NCBI RefSeq assembly: GCF_000006445.2
Contig: NC_006044.2
Location: 620,001 to 684,000 of the forward strand
Direction: 5' to 3'
DNA length: 64,000 nucleotides
Source: Debaryomyces hansenii CBS767
Lineage: Eukaryota; Ascomycota; Pichiomycetes; Serinales; Debaryomycetaceae
The translations under genes were made by a program, and so were the position numbers. Positions within the stretch are counted from its first letter, which is position 1. Every line of letters starts with the position of its first letter. This document shows, in pieces, positions 10,095-17,574 of the stretch. Below the pieces are notes generated by a model that searched no databases, had not been told where the DNA came from, and worked only from the letters and a program-made list of their open reading frames with translations.

Positions 10095-11189
10095 CTATAT
10101 CTGTGCTATTTCTTCTCTATTAATTCTCCATACCGGCTCAATTGCAGTTGCAAAGCTTGCGTCGGTTTTCCTTCTTAAAACAAAAACCTTGTCAAACCAA
10201 TCAATTAGATCAACTAAACATGTAGTTTCATTCATTTCTTTTAAATATTTCCTAGGAATAACCTTATCTAACATTTCTGATAGATGGTGTTGCGTAATTC
10301 TAAATGGTAACCCGTAACTTGTTGCCAAATCCCAAAATATTTCAACTGCCGACCATGGTGTATTTTCATAGCCACCAAATAAACCTGGATTTGATAAAAT
10401 ACCACGAACAGCCATAATTCCATCTACACCAGTGTACTCTGCTATTTCATATGCATCCTTTAGTGAAAAACAATCACCATTAGCAACCACTGGGACCGCT
10501 ACACTTTCCTTTATGGCCTTAATTGCATCAAAATTCGCTGGTTGTGATGATCTGGTGTTTTTAGTTCTACCATGAACAGTTATAAAGTCCACCCCATTTT
10601 TTTCTACCAATTTAACAAACTTGATAGTCTCATTTATATCAGGATGTATCCTAATTTTAGTTTCAATAACAACTGAATCTTTATATTTATCTTTTACCGC
10701 TTTAACCATCAGAGAAACTAATTCAGGTTCAGACATTAATGCAGCGCCAATACCTTCTCTTACCTGTTCCTTTATAGGACAACCACAATTTAAACCTATG
10801 CCATCAACGTACGGGTGAATCATATCTACAAATTTTAGTAAATCTTTTACATTATTGCAGCCAACTTGAACAATGACTGATCTGTCTCCGGCATTAGTGG
10901 TAAAGTCTGATAATCTTGCAATATCGTTTCTAACAAATTCTCTAGCTAATATCATCGGAGTATACACTATGTCTGTATTGAAATTTCGAACTAACTCTCT
11001 GAACGGCAATTTGGAATATCTAACCATAGGGCCTGCAATGAATGCCGGCCTATTATTATCACTGCGAGCAGATTTTAATATCCTTAGAGGATTATGTTGT
11101 GGGTCTCTAGGCGGTAATGTACTTCTATTTGGTGAAATATCATTATCTTGTAGTGTTAAATTTGATGTTTGGTTTAGTATTTCAATCAT
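10095..11189 (-). CDS. DUS4: tRNA dihydrouridine synthase 4
   Basis: 364 residues (S. cerevisiae Dus4 367). The Dus4-type opening GPMVRYSKLPFREL is at residues 53-66, where other Dus enzymes diverge. The flavin TIM barrel follows, with the catalytic-cysteine motif GLNCGCPIKEQ (Cys137 by my count), KIRIHP, VHGRT and VVANGDC segments, and a C-terminal helical domain (LPFRITQHHLSEML). The family reduces uridines 20a and 20b in the D-loop of cytoplasmic tRNAs using FMN and NADPH. Start ATG at 11189. I see no oddities in length or active site. Confidence 0.93.
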   Translation of the reverse strand: MIEILNQTSNLTLQDNDISPNRSTLPPRDPQHNPLRILKSARSDNNRPAFIAGPMVRYSKLPFRELVRNFNTDIVYTPMILAREFVRNDIARLSDFTTNAGDRSVIVQVGCNNVKDLLKFVDMIHPYVDGIGLNCGCPIKEQVREGIGAALMSEPELVSLMVKAVKDKYKDSVVIETKIRIHPDINETIKFVKLVEKNGVDFITVHGRTKNTRSSQPANFDAIKAIKESVAVPVVANGDCFSLKDAYEIAEYTGVDGIMAVRGILSNPGLFGGYENTPWSAVEIFWDLATSYGLPFRITQHHLSEMLDKVIPRKYLKEMNETTCLVDLIDWFDKVFVLRRKTDASFATAIEPVWRINREEIAQI

Positions 11190-11526
11190 AATTATAATGT
11201 ATAATGCTGAAATTTAAATAAAAACAGATAGTTTAATACTATATTCAGCTTGAATAATAGATATACGCAAGTATAAATATATACAAAAGGTGACGAAGCG
11301 ATATGTGTCAATGAAAGTAATGATAAGAGATATTCACAGTATTTGAAATGTTAAAAAAAAAAAATTTGATGCGGTGCATATTTCTGCTACAAAGTACAGT
11401 ATAATTATTTCGATGGGTTAATATTAATATACATAATTTTAAATAACGATTATAATACAGTGATAAATTGAAAATGTTGAGAGTATGCCAAAATGGTAAA
11501 AATGAAGAGACTTGAATGAAGTGAAC
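11190..11526. other. Intergenic: DUS4 promoter and BDF1 3' region
   Basis: 337 bp between the DUS4 start and the BDF1 stop. It is AT-rich and has a 12-A run joined to TTTGATGCGG near 11351-11370, a plausible nucleosome-free tract for DUS4. No credible reading frame or RNA gene is visible. Confidence 0.5.
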
Positions 11527-13446
11527 TTATTCTTCTTCAGAACTTTCAGAACTTACATCATCGTCATCTGATGATTCTTGATCATTACCTATGTTCATCA
11601 TTCCATTATTAGAAGAAGGTCTGTCAGCATCTTCAAACAATTGTAATTGACTTCTCAATTGTTCTAACTGATCCAAACCAGCACCAGCCGATAACTTCTT
11701 CTTTTTCTTATTCAACAAGGACGATGAAGCCTTCTTACCGAACAAAAAGTTGTACAATTTCAATACGGTTCTATCTTCTAATTGATCCATATCTAATTCA
11801 ACTTCTTCTTCATTACTCAAGTCGACATCATCCTTAATGATTTTAACTAGCGATTGCAATTTCTTATCAGTTAAGTTTGGAACCATTTCACTAACTTGCT
11901 TCTTCATTTCGTAAGTAACAGTAGGTTGGTTTGGATGCTCGACCGATGAATTCTTACGAGACTTCGACTTCTTTGATCTCTTACGCTTCCTCTTGGCGTC
12001 TCTTTGTTCTCTTAACTTGTCGAGATGTTGTTTTTTCAATTCATCCAATTCTTGCTTCATTCTGATTAATTGATTCTCCAAAAACTGAATGGCGGGAACG
12101 CTTGAAAGCATAGATTCATTAATTTCAGGTTCATCATCGTCTTCATCAGAAGAATCATCTAAATCAGAGTTAGCAGGGGTTGGTTGAGGGACAGGACGGT
12201 TAACCCATTTTTTATCAAAAATGGATTCCAATCTGTGCCCCATCATATTGACATCAGTACCTTCAGGATTGAAAGCGTAACAATTCTTGAAGACTAGACG
12301 AACATCTCTTTCGAATTCGTCACCATTTTCGTACTGATTATTTGCCAATTTAGTTTGAATTGTACCTAAGTCCATTGGTTCTTTGACAACTTCCGCGTAA
12401 TTTGGGATATTTAATGCTACTGTATCAACAGGGGCTAAAAATGGGAAGTTGTAATTATAATGTTTCTTAGATATCAATTCTTTGACGGTTTGATTGCAGA
12501 ATCTTAATTCAGCAGCGTATTTCTTCTTTCTTGGTCTGACATCGTACGGCAATTCCTTAGATTTCGGTGGATGAATGGTTCTTTTTGGTCTGTGTGCTGC
12601 AACAGAATTCTTCTTATCGCCCGAATCAGCGACTACTGCTCTCCTTCTAGAGTTTGCTGGAACAGTAGCGCCATTGTTTGGTAACACCTTAGGAGGCATG
12701 TTCAACATATGCTTTTCGAAATGTGCCTGGACGTTTTTCGCCATCTTGGAAATACCACTTTGCTCACCGTTGAACTTGCAACAGTTAGCCACCATTAAAT
12801 TAAAATCTTCAACAATGCGACTTGGTTCTTCGTACGCATTAGCATTAATCTTTCTTTCGATGGTGGACAAGTCCATAGGCCTTGGAATGTAATTATAGTA
12901 GAAAGGAATGTTTAATTTGACTATGTCCACTGGATGCACAAACGGGCCAGCGTCTCTCAAACGCTTGACCGCTTTGATAACGTTGATAGCAAACTTCGCC
13001 TGATGCTTAGGCATGGGATTTGCCGGCAAATTATTCATATCAGGCTCTGGCGCTGGTTTAGGAGCAGGATCCGTAAACACAGGAAGTCCCTTCTGTTGCT
13101 GTTGCTGTTGTTCAGGCTGTTCGGACTGCTCACCATGCTCAGCTTGCTCGCCCTGGTCAAATTTCTCACTTTGATCATCCTGTTCATCTTGGTGTCTCTT
13201 CTCGTCCAACTTTGGCCTCTTCTCAGCCGGCTCCTGTTCTGGCTCCTCGTCCATTCTGTGTTTTTCCGGACTAGGCGACGGATTGGGTGGCGATAATGGC
13301 TTCTCCGGTTCCACATTCTTCTTCTGCTGCTCGAGCTGGCTCGCTCCTTTATCTCCTTGGAAGAAATTGTCCGATGAAGGTGTCTGAACCGGTGTGTTAG
13401 TCTCCGGAACTAATTGCGGCTGTTCTGTACCTTCTGACATGGACAT
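11527..13446 (-). CDS. BDF1: BET-family bromodomain factor Bdf1
   Basis: 639 residues with the full fungal BET layout. An acidic, Pro/Gln-rich N-terminus contains a short Gln run. Bromodomain 1 spans about residues 145-250 (PFYYNYIPRPMDLSTIE; acetyl-lysine Asn226 in CCKFNG). Bromodomain 2 spans about 310-420 (NIPNYAEVVKEPMDLGTIQ; Asn393 in CYAFNPEG). A basic, helical KRKRKRSKKSK motif lies near residue 490, the extraterminal domain is around 505-575, and a Ser/Asp/Glu tail ends the protein. Family role: it reads acetylated H4, recruits TFIID and the SWR1 complex, and restrains heterochromatin spread. Both bromodomain asparagines are intact. Start ATG is at 13446, with another ATG two codons later. 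A palindromic CACGTG lies 89 bp upstream. Confidence 0.95.
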   Translation of the reverse strand: MSMSEGTEQPQLVPETNTPVQTPSSDNFFQGDKGASQLEQQKKNVEPEKPLSPPNPSPSPEKHRMDEEPEQEPAEKRPKLDEKRHQDEQDDQSEKFDQGEQAEHGEQSEQPEQQQQQQKGLPVFTDPAPKPAPEPDMNNLPANPMPKHQAKFAINVIKAVKRLRDAGPFVHPVDIVKLNIPFYYNYIPRPMDLSTIERKINANAYEEPSRIVEDFNLMVANCCKFNGEQSGISKMAKNVQAHFEKHMLNMPPKVLPNNGATVPANSRRRAVVADSGDKKNSVAAHRPKRTIHPPKSKELPYDVRPRKKKYAAELRFCNQTVKELISKKHYNYNFPFLAPVDTVALNIPNYAEVVKEPMDLGTIQTKLANNQYENGDEFERDVRLVFKNCYAFNPEGTDVNMMGHRLESIFDKKWVNRPVPQPTPANSDLDDSSDEDDDEPEINESMLSSVPAIQFLENQLIRMKQELDELKKQHLDKLREQRDAKRKRKRSKKSKSRKNSSVEHPNQPTVTYEMKKQVSEMVPNLTDKKLQSLVKIIKDDVDLSNEEEVELDMDQLEDRTVLKLYNFLFGKKASSSLLNKKKKKLSAGAGLDQLEQLRSQLQLFEDADRPSSNNGMMNIGNDQESSDDDDVSSESSEEE

Positions 13447-13531
13447 ATACTATTATTTTGTCTTGCCGATATTGAATGCTTCTAGATAGAATATACTTGC
13501 TGGCGGACTGATGCTAGTATTTATTAACGAA

Positions 13532-13543
13532 ATTCACGTGAAT
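13532..13543. promoter_or_regulatory. Cbf1-type palindrome ATTCACGTGAAT upstream of BDF1
   Basis: A perfect 12-bp palindrome with a TCACGTGA core, 89 bp upstream of the BDF1 ATG. The core matches the Cbf1 consensus; in CUG-clade yeasts Cbf1 controls many ribosome and sulfur genes. The site is seen; which gene it controls is inferred. Confidence 0.5.
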
Positions 13544-13658
13544 GAGTTACCCGATCCTGTAGCGTAACTAACCAAAAGGATTTTACAGGTAGTAGTGTAT
13601 ATTAGTTATAAGGAACACAAAATACACAAAGTGGTCTTAGGGTAAAAAACTTGTAATG

Positions 13659-13668
13659 TATATAAAAG
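13659..13668 (+). promoter_or_regulatory. TATA-like box (TATATAAAAG) with no protein gene downstream
   Basis: A strong TATA-type sequence on the plus strand, about 300 bp before the GC-rich structured island at 13.96-14.5 kb and followed by T-rich tracts. No plus-strand protein gene lies downstream, so if used it would drive a non-coding transcript. Confidence 0.3.
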
Positions 13669-13929
13669 CTTTCGCGGGGATGGTTTTTTTGAGATCGTGT
13701 ACCAATCAAAAACTAGGGCTTTTTGTTTTTTTTCTGTCCAATTAAAATTATAATGGCCGCACTTGAAATTCGAACGGGATTCTATCTTTATTTATACTTA
13801 CAAGAGTTTTCGGCGCAAAAGAAAAATTTTGCAATTAGTCAATCCGCACGACCAAGTTTTTGTTACAATTGTTACTACCAGATTGCCACCGTCGTCTGAC
13901 TACATTATCAACCACTTTGAGTAGTAGTA

Positions 13930-14790
13930 TTGATAAGCACATGTAGATAGTATATGGCGACTTGCTGGCGTCAGAATATATCCTCGTAGACACTGGGTTT
14001 ACTTAGACGCCATGAACACGAAAGTCCTATAAAGAGTGACGGTGGCTTCGGAAGAGATTAAGAGTTTACGTGTTAACTACTGTAACGTTTGTAAGCTTTA
14101 GATGAGACCGCTGAGAATTTTTGCCAGCAATGGACTAGCTGAAAATGCGGGTAACGGGGCCTTATTGAGAGCTGGCTTAAACCGAAATTGCGTGACATGA
14201 ATTACCCGTAAAGTCCCGATAGGTTGAGGGAGAGCAAGGAACTCTAAGAAAAGGAGACAAAGCAAGCGCAACGAATGAGAAGCATGAGATTGGCATGATA
14301 TTACCCGGAGTACAGCCCCAAAACTACAGCGGCAGGCCGTACAGATAAGTAACGCCCGGTATAAGGTTTGGTAGACGCGTACGTGCCTACCAAGCGGCAG
14401 ATTTACGATGGAAGATGTTGCTGGCTCTTTATAGAAGGGGTGCCAGAGTACATTATTGTCGCAGTAGAGCTTTTAGCAGCTCTGGAAGAGACCTTGTAGG
14501 AGATGTACTGTGGAAATGGTATGATGACGAGTGTATGGCGTAGTACATTGCGATATCTTGGTTGTTTGGAAGAAAGTATTTTGAGGGGTTATCATTAGAA
14601 TGTGGGAAGTGTTTGTGGTTGGTATTGACAATCGTTTGAGTGAGATTTATGTGTAGATGCGCGAGTGTAAGGTTTGAAACTGGCAGTTATGGCTCGAAAT
14701 AGTTAATATTTGCTGGATGCTGGCTAGTGGTATATGTGGGTGACGCCTCAGGGGTGACCATGTAAAAGATCCCCTTGAGCTTATCTGCTA
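13930..14790. ncRNA. Candidate structured non-coding RNA locus between BDF1 and BRE1
   Basis: This part of a 1.4 kb gene-free stretch has no convincing reading frame, but GC is about 50% over 14101-14400 (hand count), well above neighbouring intergenic DNA. Hairpins are dense: TGGCGTC/GACGCCA (13966-14012), TTGGTAG/CTACCAA with an inner stem (14368-14393), CTGGC/GCCAG (14421-14446) and AGAGCT/AGCTCT (14466-14483). A 10-bp long-range complement joins 14027-14036 and 14425-14434. A GAAAGTCC octamer at 14020-14027, right after the first hairpin, resembles the CR-I core of RNase P/MRP RNAs, but I could not find a matching CR-V. The strand is unknown; a plus-strand TATA box favours plus. The RNA family is not identified. 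Confidence 0.35.
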
Positions 14791-14876
14791 CAGTAGTTCA
14801 TTATGCAAGTGACGGCGCACTACGGTTTTCAGAATCATATATACAAGGTGTACTATTATTTATACACGACTATAAA

Positions 14877-16952
14877 TCACAAATGGATAGAGAGCAAATC
14901 GTTAGCTGAAAACCCCTTGTTACACGTTGGACATCTTCTTAATCTGGCTGCTAAACGTTCTTGGGTGCATCCCAGACAGAAGACGTGTCCACACACCGTT
15001 ATGGCTGTGTCCTTCCAGTTTTTGGAACAAACAGAGCATTTTGCAATCGAACGAAGTGCTTCTAGCTGCCTTTCATCCTCCTGCAAGATTGATGAAGTAT
15101 TATTGGTTTTGTATTTCTTCAACAAGCTTTCGGTCGACTTTAGTTTATGCTCAAGTTTTCCCATCATTAAATTCTTTTCATTTAGTTCCTGTGTGAAGCT
15201 TGTATTTTCTTGGACCTTATCACTATATTTATCCTTCATGCCCGACAATTCTTTTTCTAAGCTAGCTTTTCTAACATCGATCGCCCTTAATGATTCCTGT
15301 AATTTGGAGTTTTCTTGAAGAGCTGATTGTCTGATTATTTTAAAGTCATTATTCGATTTGGTCAAGATCTCTATTTTGTCCAAATAGCTCTTTTCTAAGT
15401 CATTTAGTTTGCTAACTAGCTCTTGTGACTTATTTATCTGCGTTTTTAATATTTTATTTTCGGAACTTAACGAGTCTTTTAATCTCATAGACGCAAAGTA
15501 TTTCTGGTCGGCTTTTGTTTTTTCTATGGTCAACTTTTTAACCATATTTTCTTGGTCAGTAACACTCATTAACTTAGATAGCGAGTTTTCTCTCGTTTCT
15601 TGAAATGCTTGCTCTATTTCTTTGATTTCGCTATTTAACATGTTAATCCGTTGAATCAATTCATCCTTCGATAATTCGCTTATCTTACTATTATCACCAG
15701 TTTCATGCCTTTCGCTTTCCAAGGCATTAATTCTTTCATTCAAGACCTTATTCAATTTATTTAATTCATCATTAGTAGTTTGATTTTCAAAATCAGCTTT
15801 CAAGATTGTTTGTTTAGATAGTAACTCATCTCTGGCAGTTCGAATTCTGACCAAATCGTTTTCGCTTTTCTGTAATTGTTGTTTTAGAGTTTCATTTTCC
15901 TCCCTTAATTCCTTGTCAAGTAAGTGCTTCACATTGGTTTGCTTATTTTCTAACTCATTTAACTTATTTACAGTTGTGTCATTAATTTTTTGCAAATTAT
16001 TTACGCTTTCGTTCAATTGTTTGTTATGTGCTGCCAATTCTTGATACGAAACGGAATTAATCAAGTCGTTTTCATTCAAGTTCTCTAGTTTATCAGATAA
16101 CTGTAAATTCTCCTTTACTACTTTATCATAGTTTGTATTGATCTGATTCATCAGTTCCTTTAATAACCTATTATCGCTTTTCAACTCTTCTATTTCTGAA
16201 CTTATCCTTTCAAACTCTTCATTGTCTACCGAATTCTCATTTTTCACCGTTGTGTCCTTATTTACCTCAGATTTTACTGTCTCGGAAGCTTCTTCTTTCA
16301 CATCCGATCCGTTGGTTAGACTTTCGTCAATTCTCTGAAGAGTCTTCGAGCTTCTTCTATCATTATCTTTTACCAATGTTAACAACTGCGCTTGTAAGTC
16401 TTCCACCTTGCTTTCAAATTGGGATTTCAACTTGCTTAATGTATTATTTTCTGATTTTAGAGTGGCCACCTCTGCATTTAAAACTTCTATCTTCTCTAAC
16501 ACGTCACTTTTATCAATGTTTGAGAGTTTGGAATTTTCAATTATAGGACTTAATATAGTCAATAACTGTGCTCGTCTCTTTTCCAATAACGCATCTAGAT
16601 CCCCTATTGGTACATTAGTCAATTGAATCAATATTGTTTCGTTCAACTCAACGTTCAGTTCCTTCTTTACACCAAAGAGGTTAATAATCAGTTCGTACCA
16701 CGAATCTAATACGTTAATTTTTCGTTCATTAGATTCATAATTCAGCTTAATATCATTTAAGTCTCTCGTTAAAAGTGTACATTTCTGTTTATAACTTCTC
16801 ATTTGCCTCCAAATAGCTTCCTTCTTAAAGTACACAACATCTTTCTGTGTTAAAGGCCCATCTTCGCTCAACACATCTAATGGTTTGTGTTTCTTAATTT
16901 CAGAATTATCGCTATCTTCGTGGAGTCTCTTTTTATCATTGTCGTGGTCCAT
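14877..16952 (-). CDS. BRE1: E3 ubiquitin ligase Bre1 (H2B ubiquitination)
   Basis: 691 residues (S. cerevisiae 700). The N-terminal PLTQKDVVYFKKEAIWRQM block is the Rad6-binding region of Bre1. It is followed by ~550 residues of near-continuous coiled coil and a C-terminal C3HC4 RING from about residue 639 (CSVC...CGHVFCLGC...CPTCNKGF). Family role: with Rad6 and Lge1 it monoubiquitinates H2B, enabling H3K4 and H3K79 methylation. All zinc ligands of the RING are present. Start ATG is at 16952, and the N-terminus needs no upstream exon. The stop at 14877 borders the candidate RNA locus. Confidence 0.93.
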   Translation of the reverse strand: MDHDNDKKRLHEDSDNSEIKKHKPLDVLSEDGPLTQKDVVYFKKEAIWRQMRSYKQKCTLLTRDLNDIKLNYESNERKINVLDSWYELIINLFGVKKELNVELNETILIQLTNVPIGDLDALLEKRRAQLLTILSPIIENSKLSNIDKSDVLEKIEVLNAEVATLKSENNTLSKLKSQFESKVEDLQAQLLTLVKDNDRRSSKTLQRIDESLTNGSDVKEEASETVKSEVNKDTTVKNENSVDNEEFERISSEIEELKSDNRLLKELMNQINTNYDKVVKENLQLSDKLENLNENDLINSVSYQELAAHNKQLNESVNNLQKINDTTVNKLNELENKQTNVKHLLDKELREENETLKQQLQKSENDLVRIRTARDELLSKQTILKADFENQTTNDELNKLNKVLNERINALESERHETGDNSKISELSKDELIQRINMLNSEIKEIEQAFQETRENSLSKLMSVTDQENMVKKLTIEKTKADQKYFASMRLKDSLSSENKILKTQINKSQELVSKLNDLEKSYLDKIEILTKSNNDFKIIRQSALQENSKLQESLRAIDVRKASLEKELSGMKDKYSDKVQENTSFTQELNEKNLMMGKLEHKLKSTESLLKKYKTNNTSSILQEDERQLEALRSIAKCSVCSKNWKDTAITVCGHVFCLGCTQERLAARLRRCPTCNKGFSANDLLSIHL

Positions 16953-17103
16953 ATCGCTGACAACGTCAAATTAATCTCAAGAACTATATGAAGCAATCTA
17001 TTGGCCCTCAAACTTCCCTTAGTAGCACTAGAAATTACTTAGTTACAGATGCTTAAAGTTAGTAGGAACTGCAATATTGATAGAATTGACAAATACATAT
17101 AAG

Positions 17104-17300
17104 CTATGCGACGACTATTTTTTTTGTCCAGCCATTTTTGACAATCAACACACGACCTTTAATTTCATTATCATAGTATGGAATGCCAGTTCATGTTTGC
17201 TGTAATACATGTACCCAAAGACGTTGTCTGTGTCCCACGTCTCCTTAAGATTCAAATCAGAATACTCGAAGGGGTTTGTAGTTGATGAAAAATAGGAACA
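17104..17300 (-). pseudogene. Coding-like remnant in two overlapping frames
   Basis: On the minus strand one frame is open for 51 codons from 17300 to a TGA at 17145-17147 and reads like protein (FEYSDLNLKETWDTDNVFGY). It loses that character where a second frame, ending in TAG at 17104-17106, becomes protein-like (GIPYYDNEIKGRVLIVKNGW). The two segments abut near 17180-17190 and differ by one base of phase, the picture expected of a short gene end broken by a single-base frameshift. There is no good start codon, and I do not recognise the family. A chance pair of open frames cannot be excluded. Confidence 0.35.
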
Positions 17301-17480
17301 TCACGCACATATATAAGACATAGAAAGTCAATCGAGTGTACATGCTAATATTAACTTAGCATTAACGTTCAGGAATAACAACCATTATCTTCTTAAGTGT
17401 AATACTCCTGTAATTAAGAATGTGTTCACAATTTAATAAATATTGCTATTCGTAGGAAAAGATAATTTGTTAATATAAAT

Positions 17481-17542
17481 ATGCTCCAGTTCTCAAAATG
17501 AGAGAACTGATTCAGAAACTACGAAATTTGCAAAATCTCTGA
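17481..17542 (+). promoter_or_regulatory. Two overlapping uORFs and an 8-bp hairpin in the ROT2 leader
   Basis: uORF1 (17481-17501) is ATG CTC CAG TTC TCA AAA TGA. Its stop overlaps the ATG of uORF2 (17498-17542, 14 codons) as ATGA, a layout that permits termination-reinitiation. The inverted repeat CAGTTCTC/GAGAACTG (17487-17494 and 17502-17509, 7-nt loop) spans the junction. Whether these lie in the mRNA depends on the start site; the ROT2 ATG is 32 bp beyond uORF2. Confidence 0.4.
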
Positions 17543-17574
17543 TTCTTTAAATTTATTACAGAATAACCTCTAGG

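Larger units (their letters stand above)
16953..17574. other. Divergent BRE1/ROT2 intergenic region
   Basis: 622 bp. It holds the BRE1 and ROT2 promoters, a coding-like fragment on the minus strand (17104-17300) and the ROT2 leader uORFs (17481-17542), listed separately. A TACTAAC box on the minus strand at 17058-17064 could be a branch point, but I see no matching 5' splice site that would improve BRE1. Confidence 0.5.

Noticed and set aside
12934..13296. Long frames opposite the BDF1 N-terminus
   Set aside because: They are antisense shadows of the Gln/Glu-rich coding sequence of BDF1.
13757..13775. B-box-like GTTCGAAT (minus strand) as a tRNA gene
   Set aside because: The flanks do not form a T stem and no A box or acceptor stem is present.
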